Shown here one piece after another: positions 50,979 to 57,756 of a DNA stretch of 57,756 nt (its first letter is position 1; the number at the start of each line of letters is the position of its first letter). Below the pieces are notes generated by a model, which did no database searches, had not been told where the DNA came from, and saw only the letters and a list, made by a program, of their open reading frames with translations. The translations under genes and the position numbers were made by a program. Origin of the DNA: Treponema sp. (GTDB lineage Bacteria > Spirochaetota > Spirochaetia > Treponematales > Treponemataceae); the NCBI GenBank assembly GCA_016296205.1, contig JAEDJS010000005.1:1-57756 (forward strand), in the 5' to 3' direction.

Positions 50979-52112
50979 TTAAATGCGTGAAGTTGTAAGT
51001 GAAGTCCTTGCTTTAAAACCGGCAATTGCTTCGTCAAACAAATAATCAATCAAGTCTGTGTAGGAAAGTCCATCATGTCCGCACATTTTTGGGAACATGC
51101 TGATTGAAGTGAATCCAGGAATTGTATTGATTTCGTTAAGATAGATTTCATCGGTTTTGCGGTCGATAAAAAAATCAACTCTACTAAGACCACTGGCATT
51201 AACTGCGTAGTAAGCTTTTTTTGCTGTTTCGCGGATGTAGTTGAGTTTGCTTTCTTCAAGAAGGGCTGGAATTTTTAATTCGGCTCCGTCGGGGTCATTG
51301 TATTTTGCATCGTAATCATAGAACACATGCTTTGGAACAATTTCTCCTGGTCCGTATGCTTTAAGAACAGTGTATGGTTTTTCTGCATCCTGGCTGATTG
51401 CGTTTCCTGTAATTGAACATTCAACTTCTCTTGCATCAATTGCTTTTTCAATGAGAATCTTATTGTCCCATTTAAATGCTTCCATGATTGCGTAGTTGAG
51501 TTCCTTTAAATTTTCTGCTTTATTTGCACCATCGCTGGAACCTGCCGAACATGGTTTTACGAACAGAGGGAACTGGAGTTTTGCAATTGTGTCTTCAATC
51601 AATTTGTCGTAAACTTTGGAATCCTTCAACTGGCTTTTTGTAACGCAAACGTATGGAACAACAGGAAGTCCCGCTGCCTGCCAGATGATTTTTGTAAACT
51701 CTTTATCCATTGTGGCTCCGCTGGCAATGTTTTCGCAGCCAACAAAAGGAACTCCGGCCATCTGGAATAACCCCTGAATTGTTCCGTCTTCTCCATAAGT
51801 TCCATGTAAAACAGGGAATACACAGTCGCAGGGAATGTAATTTCCTTTTGCAAAAAATACTTTATCTTTTCCCATTCCAAAACTTACTTTAACTTCATTT
51901 GCTTCTACAGGATTTACAGTAAGCTTTGCATCTGGGTTTGATTTGAGGTTTGCAATAATTGAGTCGTTTTCCAGAAACCATTTTCCATCTTTTGCAATAG
52001 AAATGAGTTTCACATTGTGTTTTGTACTGATGTTGCGGATAACGCTGGCACAGGACATAAGTGAAATTTCGTGTTCGCCGCTTTTACCGCCGTAAATTAA
52101 AATAATATTCAT
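50979..52112 (-). CDS. ddl: D-alanine--D-alanine ligase
   Basis: Ddl joins two D-Ala with ATP for the pentapeptide tail. The 377-residue ATP-grasp protein shows GGKSGEHEISLMS at the N-terminus, the hinge VFPVLHGTYGEDGT, the PLFVKPCSAGSSDG region and the C-terminal NEINTIPGFT with metal ligands. It is 1 bp overlapping with murE upstream, so the three cell-wall genes are translationally coupled. It is not VanA-like on visible motifs, but the specificity residue was not resolved by eye. Confidence 0.93.
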   Translation of the reverse strand: MNIILIYGGKSGEHEISLMSCASVIRNISTKHNVKLISIAKDGKWFLENDSIIANLKSNPDAKLTVNPVEANEVKVSFGMGKDKVFFAKGNYIPCDCVFPVLHGTYGEDGTIQGLFQMAGVPFVGCENIASGATMDKEFTKIIWQAAGLPVVPYVCVTKSQLKDSKVYDKLIEDTIAKLQFPLFVKPCSAGSSDGANKAENLKELNYAIMEAFKWDNKILIEKAIDAREVECSITGNAISQDAEKPYTVLKAYGPGEIVPKHVFYDYDAKYNDPDGAELKIPALLEESKLNYIRETAKKAYYAVNASGLSRVDFFIDRKTDEIYLNEINTIPGFTSISMFPKMCGHDGLSYTDLIDYLFDEAIAGFKARTSLTTSRI

Positions 52113-53671
52113 TATAATTCTCCCAATGCTTTTTTTGCTTCTTCAATTTCGTCGTATTTCATTACATAGTCTTTGTAGATAATTGAATTTTCGTGGCTCT
52201 TTCCCAACAGAAGAACAATGTCGTCTTTTGCTGCCAGACTGAATGCTTTGCGGATTGCTTCCGGTCTTGGTGGAATAAGCAGAAGGTCTTTGCCGTCAAC
52301 TTTTCCTTTTTCTCTTGCACCTTTTGCAATATCTTCAAGAAGTGCCATAGGTTCTTCACCACGGGGATCTTCGTCTGCAAGAATTACAATGTCGCAATAT
52401 TCTGCGGCCAGTGCTCCCTGTAGCGGACGTTTCTTTGTATCTCTTTCTCCACCGCTGCCAAATACGCAAATCATTTTTCCTTTGCATCTGTTTCTGATTG
52501 GAGGAAAAATTGTCTGGAAACTGGAAGGAGTGTGGGCGTAATCAACAATAACTTCAAAAGGCTGGCCCTGATCAATAACTGTCATGCGTCCTTTAACCGG
52601 TGTAAAAGCTTCAAGAAGTTTGGCAAGTTCTTCAACAGGTTTTCCTGTAAGTTTACTGATTGCAATAAGAGTTGCAGTAAGGTTGTAAGAGTTAAAGGCG
52701 CCAGGAAGAGGTGATTTTACGCTGATTGTTTTTGAGTCGAATGTTAAATCAAAAGAAATTCCCTTTGCATCAGAAACAATGGAACTGCATCTATAAGTTG
52801 ATTTTACTTTTGCAGGAACGGAACACTCTTTTGTTGCAAATGCGTAAACATCGTGAGTTGTGCATTCTGCAAAATATTCTGCGGCTTTATCTTCTGCGTT
52901 TACAATTCCCAATGATGGAACTGTAATTTCTTTTCCGCCGATAATTTTTTTGTGATCATGTTTGTCTAATGCTCTGAACAGATTTGCTTTGTCGCTTTTG
53001 TACTGTTCGTAAGTGCCGTGGAATTCAAGATGTTCAAGAGTTACGTTCATAAAAATTCCGCAGTCAAACAAAACATTTCCAAGTCTGTTTGTTTTTTCAC
53101 TGAGACCATGACTTGAACTTTCTACTACAGCATAAGTACATCCGTTCTGAAGCATTTCGTAAAGCTGTCTCTGAACAATTGGTGCTTCCGGAGTTGTCTG
53201 ATGCTGTGGATTGTCGATTGCATCGTCACCTAAAGAATACTGAACAGTGCTGATAAACCCTGCTTTGATTCCCGAAAGTTTTAAAAGCTGCCACAAGAAG
53301 CTTACTGTACTGCTTTTACCTTCTGTGCCAGTTACACCAATAACAACAAGCTTGCCAGAAGGATTGTCGTAGAAGTGTTCAGAAAGTGGTCCCATGGCAA
53401 AACGTGCAGATGGAACTTTTACAAAAGAAACTTCCGGATATTTTTCAAAGTCTTCAAATTGGCCTTCAAACACAACTGCAGCTGCTCCATTGGCAACTGC
53501 CTGAGGAATAAATTTGTTTCCTGTAGTATGAGTTCCTGGCAGTGCAAAAAAAAGTGAGCCAGGTTTTACATCCCGTGAATCAAAAACAAGGCTGGAAATT
53601 TCCACGTCTTTGTTTCCGCTAATAAACTGATTTTCAAAAAATGGTAATACTTGTGACAGTTGTTTTTTCAT
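52112..53671 (-). CDS. murE: UDP-N-acetylmuramyl-tripeptide synthetase
   Basis: MurE adds the third stem-peptide residue to UDP-MurNAc-L-Ala-D-Glu. The 519 residues show the ATP loop GTEGKSSTVS, the carbamylated-Lys region and the C-terminal GSGGERDTKKRP segment. The specificity loop reads ADEDPRGEEP: it carries DPR rather than the DNPR typical of diaminopimelate enzymes. In spirochaetes ornithine usually occupies this place, so ornithine is my inference. There is no ribosome binding site; a TTGAAA/TATACT promoter ends 6 nt before the ATG, so the mRNA is probably leaderless. Confidence 0.92.
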   Translation of the reverse strand: MKKQLSQVLPFFENQFISGNKDVEISSLVFDSRDVKPGSLFFALPGTHTTGNKFIPQAVANGAAAVVFEGQFEDFEKYPEVSFVKVPSARFAMGPLSEHFYDNPSGKLVVIGVTGTEGKSSTVSFLWQLLKLSGIKAGFISTVQYSLGDDAIDNPQHQTTPEAPIVQRQLYEMLQNGCTYAVVESSSHGLSEKTNRLGNVLFDCGIFMNVTLEHLEFHGTYEQYKSDKANLFRALDKHDHKKIIGGKEITVPSLGIVNAEDKAAEYFAECTTHDVYAFATKECSVPAKVKSTYRCSSIVSDAKGISFDLTFDSKTISVKSPLPGAFNSYNLTATLIAISKLTGKPVEELAKLLEAFTPVKGRMTVIDQGQPFEVIVDYAHTPSSFQTIFPPIRNRCKGKMICVFGSGGERDTKKRPLQGALAAEYCDIVILADEDPRGEEPMALLEDIAKGAREKGKVDGKDLLLIPPRPEAIRKAFSLAAKDDIVLLLGKSHENSIIYKDYVMKYDEIEEAKKALGEL

Positions 53672-53960
53672 GCAGACAGTATACCACTTTCTTTATTCTG
53701 TTTCAAATACAATAATGGTGTTTTTTCCTTCTTTAAGAAAGTGTCTGCAATTTTGTCTGCTTCAAATTCAAATTTGTAAAATGCAGGTTGAATTTTAAAA
53801 TCGTCTGTTTTAGGCTTCCAGTTGTTGGGGTACCATTCATTTTCTGCATCAAGAGAAATAGTTTTTTCTGCAAATCTGCTGGGGAAGATTTGTAGGTTGC
53901 AAAGACGCCACTTTCTCCCCACCTTGTAATTCTTTTTAAAAGAGATTCCGGATCAAGTCC
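53668..53960 (-). pseudogene. Truncated, frameshifted gene remnant upstream of murE
   Basis: Two overlapping minus-strand frames join into one plausible protein if one A is added to an A6 run (about 53855-53860): ITRWGESGVFATYKSSPADL, then ENEWYPNNWKPKTDDFKIQP, ending NKESGILSA* at 53668, overlapping the murE ATG. The 5' side runs into the REP-like array, and the apparent start MGHSGLDPES is repeat-encoded. I recognise no family. The reading suggests a gene that lost its 5' part to repeat insertion; its 3' end now carries the murE promoter. Confidence 0.4.
53678..53706 (-). promoter_or_regulatory. Leaderless-type promoter of murE-ddl-murD
   Basis: On the minus strand TTGAAA (53706-53701), a 17-bp spacer and an extended -10 TGGTATACT (TATACT at 53683-53678) end 6 nt before the murE ATG. 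It lies inside the 3' end of the upstream remnant and gives the cell-wall operon its own transcription. Confidence 0.65.
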
Positions 53961-54044
53961 GGAATGACCCAATTGTTTTAAGTCTGGAATGACCCAATTG
54001 TTTTAAGTCCGGAATGACCTAATTGTTTTAAGTCCGGAATGACA
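53946..54044. repeat. REP-like tandem array, 25-bp unit
   Basis: A palindrome TTCCGGA-tcaag-TCCGGAA (53946-53964) opens an array of 25-bp units starting at 53955, 53980, 54005 and 54030 (core AAGTCCGGAATGACC, spacer CAATTGTTTT). One unit has C to T in the core. The core is the reverse complement of the one at 35370-35457, but the spacer is unrelated. About 100 bp of non-coding sequence (54045-54140) follows in which I see nothing further. Confidence 0.75.
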
Positions 54045-54140
54045 GTTTATTTCTAATCAATAGTACCTATTTCTCGAAGCGTGTGCAACGTGTTCGGTTT
54101 TGGACGTGAGTTCTGCTATTTGCCGACATTTGTTATAAGC

Positions 54141-54190
54141 AAAAAAATTGCCCATAATGGAACTCTCCCAAGGAGTATCTATTATGGGCA
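54141..54190 (-). terminator. Rho-independent terminator of the amylase gene
   Basis: On the minus strand TGCCCATAAT (54190-54181) pairs perfectly with ATTATGGGCA (54158-54149), followed after two bases by seven T (54147-54141). The 22-nt loop contains a smaller stem. It lies 24 bp after the amylase stop. Confidence 0.8.
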
Positions 54191-54213
54191 TTCTCGTTAG
54201 ATGTTATTAAAAA

Positions 54214-57200
54214 TTAATTTGCCAAAGCTGTAACTGCAATAACTCCTGAAGGATCGGCGTTACCTGTTAATGTGCCTCCAGAAACTGTGAATGTGTTTCC
54301 AGAAACAAGATCTGTGTATTGGCCGTCTGCAAGGTTTCCAACTGTTATGCTGCCGCTGAATCCCATTGCACAAACACCGTTCTGGTTTGATTGTCCAGTT
54401 CCCCGTTCAACAGTGCTTCCTGTGTTATTTTCTGGTGCATCCATGTTGTTGTAAATGTTTCTGAATTTGTTTATACCGGCAATAACATTGTTTGCCCATC
54501 CCTTTTCGTCTTTGCATGCAACTTCACCAAGAACTGAACTTTCAAAGTCTTTAAAGCGTGCACAGTAAAGTGGAACTACACCTTTGTTACCGGCAATAGA
54601 AGTGTAGTGCAAGTTGATTTTTTCTCTTGTCCAGCCGCTTGTGTTTCCGTCTGAACCCATGTAAGAGTCGTGACTTTCTGCCCATGAAACAAGATTTCCG
54701 TAATAGCTGCCCCAGCTTTCTTCGCAGAAGTTGTATTCAACGTTAAAGCTTGAACCGGCACTGCCACGTTCACCCATGTGGTTGTCTGTTACGTTAACTC
54801 CGCAGTCGATGTACCATTGGAGTTTTCGGCCGTTTCCTGTTCTGTTAAGAATTTCTCCGTATGCATAAAGTTTTTTGTCTCCGCCAAATAGTTCGTCTGC
54901 TTTTGCCTGGGCTCTTGTCATAACTACTTTCCAGAAATCACTTCTGAGTGAAGCATCATCCCAAGGTGTTTCAATATGTTTCGCAGCATCAAAACGGAAT
55001 CCGTCTACACCGTAAGAAACAAGTTCGCAAAGGTAATCACCAACACGGCGCTGAACAACTGGATCTTCTGTTGCAAGGTCCATCATACCAATGTTTCCGC
55101 GAGTAACGTTTCCGGCATCGTCTCCATTCTGAACCATATATTTGTGGAACTTAAGAGTGTCTTTGTAATAGTAAGTATCAACATATTTTACAGTAGAAAG
55201 ATTTGCTCCGCTTGAAGCTGGTGCATTTGAACCGAATACCCAGTACATCTGGTTTCCTTCATTATCTTTGCCGTATGGAATGTATCCGCCGTCTTCGTAA
55301 GATTTATCCATACCTGCAATTTCCCATTCGTAGTAGTATGCTCTTTCGCAAAGACAGTCTGCTACCCACTGATTTCCAAGGTGATTTGCTACAACGTCAA
55401 CAATCACTTTTACGCCATATTTGTGAGCAGTGCTTACCATGTTTCGGAAACTTTCTACATCAACAATAGCATTGTCTCCTGTATCGTCAATTGTAAATGC
55501 GGCTGGCTGATAATATGCCCACCAAACATTTTTTGCAATTCTTCCGTTACCTTCGCCGTCATCCAGAGTCTGTTCTTTACAAACCTGAATAACACTTGTC
55601 TGAACAGCGCTGAATCCTGCAGCAGCAATTTCCGGCATGTATTCCGAAATTTCATCCATGGACCAGCAGAAACACTGGAGAATTTCACCGTCTTTGATAT
55701 TTTGGGCAAGATTATATTGTTGTGCCTTTGCTGAATCCGCCTGAAGCAAATAATCCCCAGTGATGATAATTGTTCGTTTTCTTGTGTAAGTAAAATCCTG
55801 TGTGATTGATTTTGAATTGTCTGTATAAACTGCAGTGATTGTTACAGTTGTAGATTCACCTTCTTGAATTCCGTTTCCAAGAGTAAGAGCTACAGAATTG
55901 TTGAATTTTACAGGAGAAGCTCCGTCAATTGAATATGTGGCGCTTGCTGCATCTTTTACTGTGAATGTTACATCAATAGAAGTTCCTTTGAATTTTCCAC
56001 TTGCTGTAGATGCAGTGATTGTAGGTTTAACAACAAATGAAGGTTCGTATTTAACCCATTCTCCAGTTTGAACATCGTAGCAGTTTGTAACAGAAAGATC
56101 TGCAGGGTAAGAAAGGTCGTCTGTCTGATCGCTGCCGTTGTTAAAGATTACTTTTTGATAAGTTGAATCCCAGACTGATGTGTCAAAATAGAAGTAACCA
56201 TCGTCAATAGCTGTCATTGATTGTCCTGGCCATGCTTCATTTTTTCCTGCGCCTTCATTCCATGCGTAAATGTTTGCTTTTGACCATGATGTATTATGGC
56301 AGAAAATAAATGAGGATGGATCTGGTGCAGGACTTGGAATAATCTGGTGAGCTTTTACTTCTATTGAACAGGATGCAGTTTTGTTTCCATCAACTGTAGT
56401 AACAGAAATTGTTGCGTTTCCTTCTGCAACTGGTGTTACTGTTCCGTTAACGACTGTTGCAACTGATTCATTGGAGCTTGTCCATTTTACGCTTTTGTTT
56501 GTTGCGTTTTCTGGTTCGATTGCGTAATTCAATTTAACAGATGGATCATTGTCTTCCATTGATAATGATTTCTGCTGAAGTGTAATTCCTGTTACTTTGA
56601 TTTCGTTCTGTTCTTCTGTCCACTTTGCGTAGAATGTTTTGTTAGAAGTTGCAATGTATGGAGTGTTGATGTTATTTCCATCTGAACAGTTTTCGTCTGT
56701 GAACCATCCTGCAAAAATATATCCATTTCTTACTGGAGTTGGAATATTCACTTCGTTTCCTGATTCAACTGACTGTTTTGATTTTTCACCGCCAGTGTAG
56801 TTTTCATCAAAAATGATTTCATATACAACAGGTTCAGAAATGTCATTATATTTTGCATAAAGAATTGTCTGTTCCAGAGTGAGTTCAAAAGGATATTTAA
56901 CTTCATTTGTTAAAGCAGAATCGGTGTACCAGCCTACAAAGATTTTTCCCTGAATTGCTGGTGCCTGTTTTATTTCATTGTAATTAAGAATTCCGTCTGC
57001 ATCAGGAATAACTGCTAATGTTTCGCTGCCATTCTTGTAAGTAATTGATTTTGATTTTTCGGCTTCAAAAAAGTTGATTGATACAATTTTCCGAACAGCA
57101 GTATTGTTTTTATTTTCAAAACGAACTCTTACTGTTCCGGCCTTTGTTGAAGTTACGCAATAGATTCCTTCTTGGTCTGTTTCCTGTACTTTTGCGTAGT

Positions 57201-57441
57201 TAATCATTTCTGTGTTGTTGATTTTTGCTGCAATATTTTCAAAGCTTCCGGCTGGGAAAAGTGATACTTCTATGAACACTTCCTCACCTACTGAAGCATC
57301 TTTCTTTTCTGCAATTGCTTCAATTTTCTGAATATCAATAATTTCTGAAACAACCTTGCACGATGAAAAATTCATTGTAAAAGCTGCTGCCGAAATTAAG
57401 CATGCAAGTACTTTGATAATTTGTTTTAATTTTAAAAACAT
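54214..57441 (-). CDS. Multidomain alpha-amylase lipoprotein (GH13)
   Basis: A 1075-residue exported starch hydrolase. The signal ends in a lipobox with Cys28 (NFSSC), so it is likely surface or periplasm anchored. Then come an unassigned domain, two Listeria-Bacteroides-type repeats (about 130-275, each ending FVGWYTD or FAGWFTDE and YAKY or YAKW), a BIG2 Ig-like domain (about 282-362), a CBM26-like starch-binding module (about 375-470, NIYAWNEG, AWPGQSM) and a small Ig/FN3-like domain. The GH13 catalytic domain (about 575-1010) has VDVVANH, GFRFDAAKH (nucleophile Asp), YAYGEIL (acid Glu) and ESHDS. An AGGAG site supports the start. The neighbours show no glycan-use operon. Confidence 0.9.
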   Translation of the reverse strand: MFLKLKQIIKVLACLISAAAFTMNFSSCKVVSEIIDIQKIEAIAEKKDASVGEEVFIEVSLFPAGSFENIAAKINNTEMINYAKVQETDQEGIYCVTSTKAGTVRVRFENKNNTAVRKIVSINFFEAEKSKSITYKNGSETLAVIPDADGILNYNEIKQAPAIQGKIFVGWYTDSALTNEVKYPFELTLEQTILYAKYNDISEPVVYEIIFDENYTGGEKSKQSVESGNEVNIPTPVRNGYIFAGWFTDENCSDGNNINTPYIATSNKTFYAKWTEEQNEIKVTGITLQQKSLSMEDNDPSVKLNYAIEPENATNKSVKWTSSNESVATVVNGTVTPVAEGNATISVTTVDGNKTASCSIEVKAHQIIPSPAPDPSSFIFCHNTSWSKANIYAWNEGAGKNEAWPGQSMTAIDDGYFYFDTSVWDSTYQKVIFNNGSDQTDDLSYPADLSVTNCYDVQTGEWVKYEPSFVVKPTITASTASGKFKGTSIDVTFTVKDAASATYSIDGASPVKFNNSVALTLGNGIQEGESTTVTITAVYTDNSKSITQDFTYTRKRTIIITGDYLLQADSAKAQQYNLAQNIKDGEILQCFCWSMDEISEYMPEIAAAGFSAVQTSVIQVCKEQTLDDGEGNGRIAKNVWWAYYQPAAFTIDDTGDNAIVDVESFRNMVSTAHKYGVKVIVDVVANHLGNQWVADCLCERAYYYEWEIAGMDKSYEDGGYIPYGKDNEGNQMYWVFGSNAPASSGANLSTVKYVDTYYYKDTLKFHKYMVQNGDDAGNVTRGNIGMMDLATEDPVVQRRVGDYLCELVSYGVDGFRFDAAKHIETPWDDASLRSDFWKVVMTRAQAKADELFGGDKKLYAYGEILNRTGNGRKLQWYIDCGVNVTDNHMGERGSAGSSFNVEYNFCEESWGSYYGNLVSWAESHDSYMGSDGNTSGWTREKINLHYTSIAGNKGVVPLYCARFKDFESSVLGEVACKDEKGWANNVIAGINKFRNIYNNMDAPENNTGSTVERGTGQSNQNGVCAMGFSGSITVGNLADGQYTDLVSGNTFTVSGGTLTGNADPSGVIAVTALAN

Positions 57442-57756
57442 TTGAAATTCTCCTAATTTATTGTTTAAATTTAATTTTATAATGTGATTAAAAAAAAATG
57501 TTGGAAAATTTACAGAAATTTTGCATAATTTTTAAAATATTCTTAAATATTTTTTATGTTCTAAGAAGATAAAAGAAATTAAAAATTAAACAGAATTATG
57601 CTTAAAAATGTGGTAAATGTGGTAAAACTGTAAAAATTACATTATGATTGATTTTGAGGAGTTTAAGATAAAACCGCTAAAATAGCGCGGCTTTAACTTA
57701 CATTGAATTGCTGTTCCTCATTACATTACGGAACAGCGTAAAAAGTCAATCGATTG
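57442..57756. other. Right edge: amylase upstream region and two hairpins
   Basis: No gene is visible. The AT-rich first part holds the amylase leader and promoter region (a TATAAA-like -10 on the minus strand near 57480). ATGTGGTAA is repeated in tandem at 57608-57625. Two inverted repeats follow: an imperfect CCGCTA/TAGCG hairpin (about 57673-57690) with T residues on the minus strand, and a perfect GCTGTTCC/GGAACAGC stem (57710-57717 and 57730-57737). They may terminate a minus-strand gene beyond the window. Confidence 0.4.

Noticed and set aside
53733..53972. 79-codon frame with MGHSGLDPESLL start upstream of murE
   Set aside because: The start is encoded by the REP-like repeat, so it is not a true N-terminus; only the part after the repeat was kept as a remnant.

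Overview
The window reads as chromosome of a host-associated Treponema (Spirochaetes), AT-rich, with short intergenic gaps and strongly co-directional operons. The evidence is a pallilysin-like lipocalin gene, flagellar fliS/flgN-type genes, many c-di-GMP and cyclic-nucleotide signalling proteins, and a block cheW / DegT-like / nadK / recN / unknown / HD / LysM-M23 whose order recalls, from memory, the T. pallidum TP0439-TP0444 region. I see no tRNA, rRNA, CRISPR array or intact insertion sequence.

Layout. 0.3-5.3 kb: argJ-argB-argD (acetylated ornithine pathway) and a large pallilysin-related protein. 5.3-7.4 kb: a small accessory island bounded by two 13-bp direct repeats, holding a Fic-protein remnant behind an intact nested palindromic promoter and a radical SAM/SPASM enzyme paired with a small lipoprotein (the uncharacterised rSAM/lipoprotein type system). 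7.5-12 kb: a secreted protein and two tandem membrane diguanylate cyclases. 12-14.7 kb: clpP, a UPF0158 protein, a DbpA-like RNA-binding protein and a metallo-hydrolase. 14.7-20.4 kb (minus): phosphoesterase, lipoprotein, Na/Pi symporter, then a three-gene envelope operon ending in a FecR-domain protein. 20.5-29 kb: CHASE2 nucleotide cyclase (+), then SPOR protein, coaE, polA, flgN-like and fliS (-). 29.2-35.2 kb: ftsH-queD (+), hisF/hisH (-), a small membrane protein and recQ. 35.5-45.8 kb: a frameshifted Gfo/Idh oxidoreductase with ttcA, comF, then the cheW-to-nuclease run. 45.8-57.4 kb: an EAL phosphodiesterase, guaB, murD-ddl-murE, and a multidomain alpha-amylase lipoprotein.

How the genes work together: the arginine genes can supply ornithine, which spirochaete peptidoglycan usually carries at position 3, and murD/ddl/murE sit in the same window. 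Two GGDEF proteins, one EAL protein with a degenerate GGDEF domain and a CHASE2 cyclase make a dense second-messenger set next to chemotaxis and flagellar genes.

A recurrent architectural signal is that seven genes without a Shine-Dalgarno sequence (the Na/Pi symporter, CHASE2 cyclase, polA, ftsH, hisH, Gfo/Idh and murE) have a -35 element, a 17-bp spacer and a -10 ending only 6-7 nt before the ATG, as expected for leaderless mRNAs. Two apparent frameshifts both fall at or close to A6 runs, which could be real decay or sequence error. All family assignments are from reading the sequence; none was checked by a database search.
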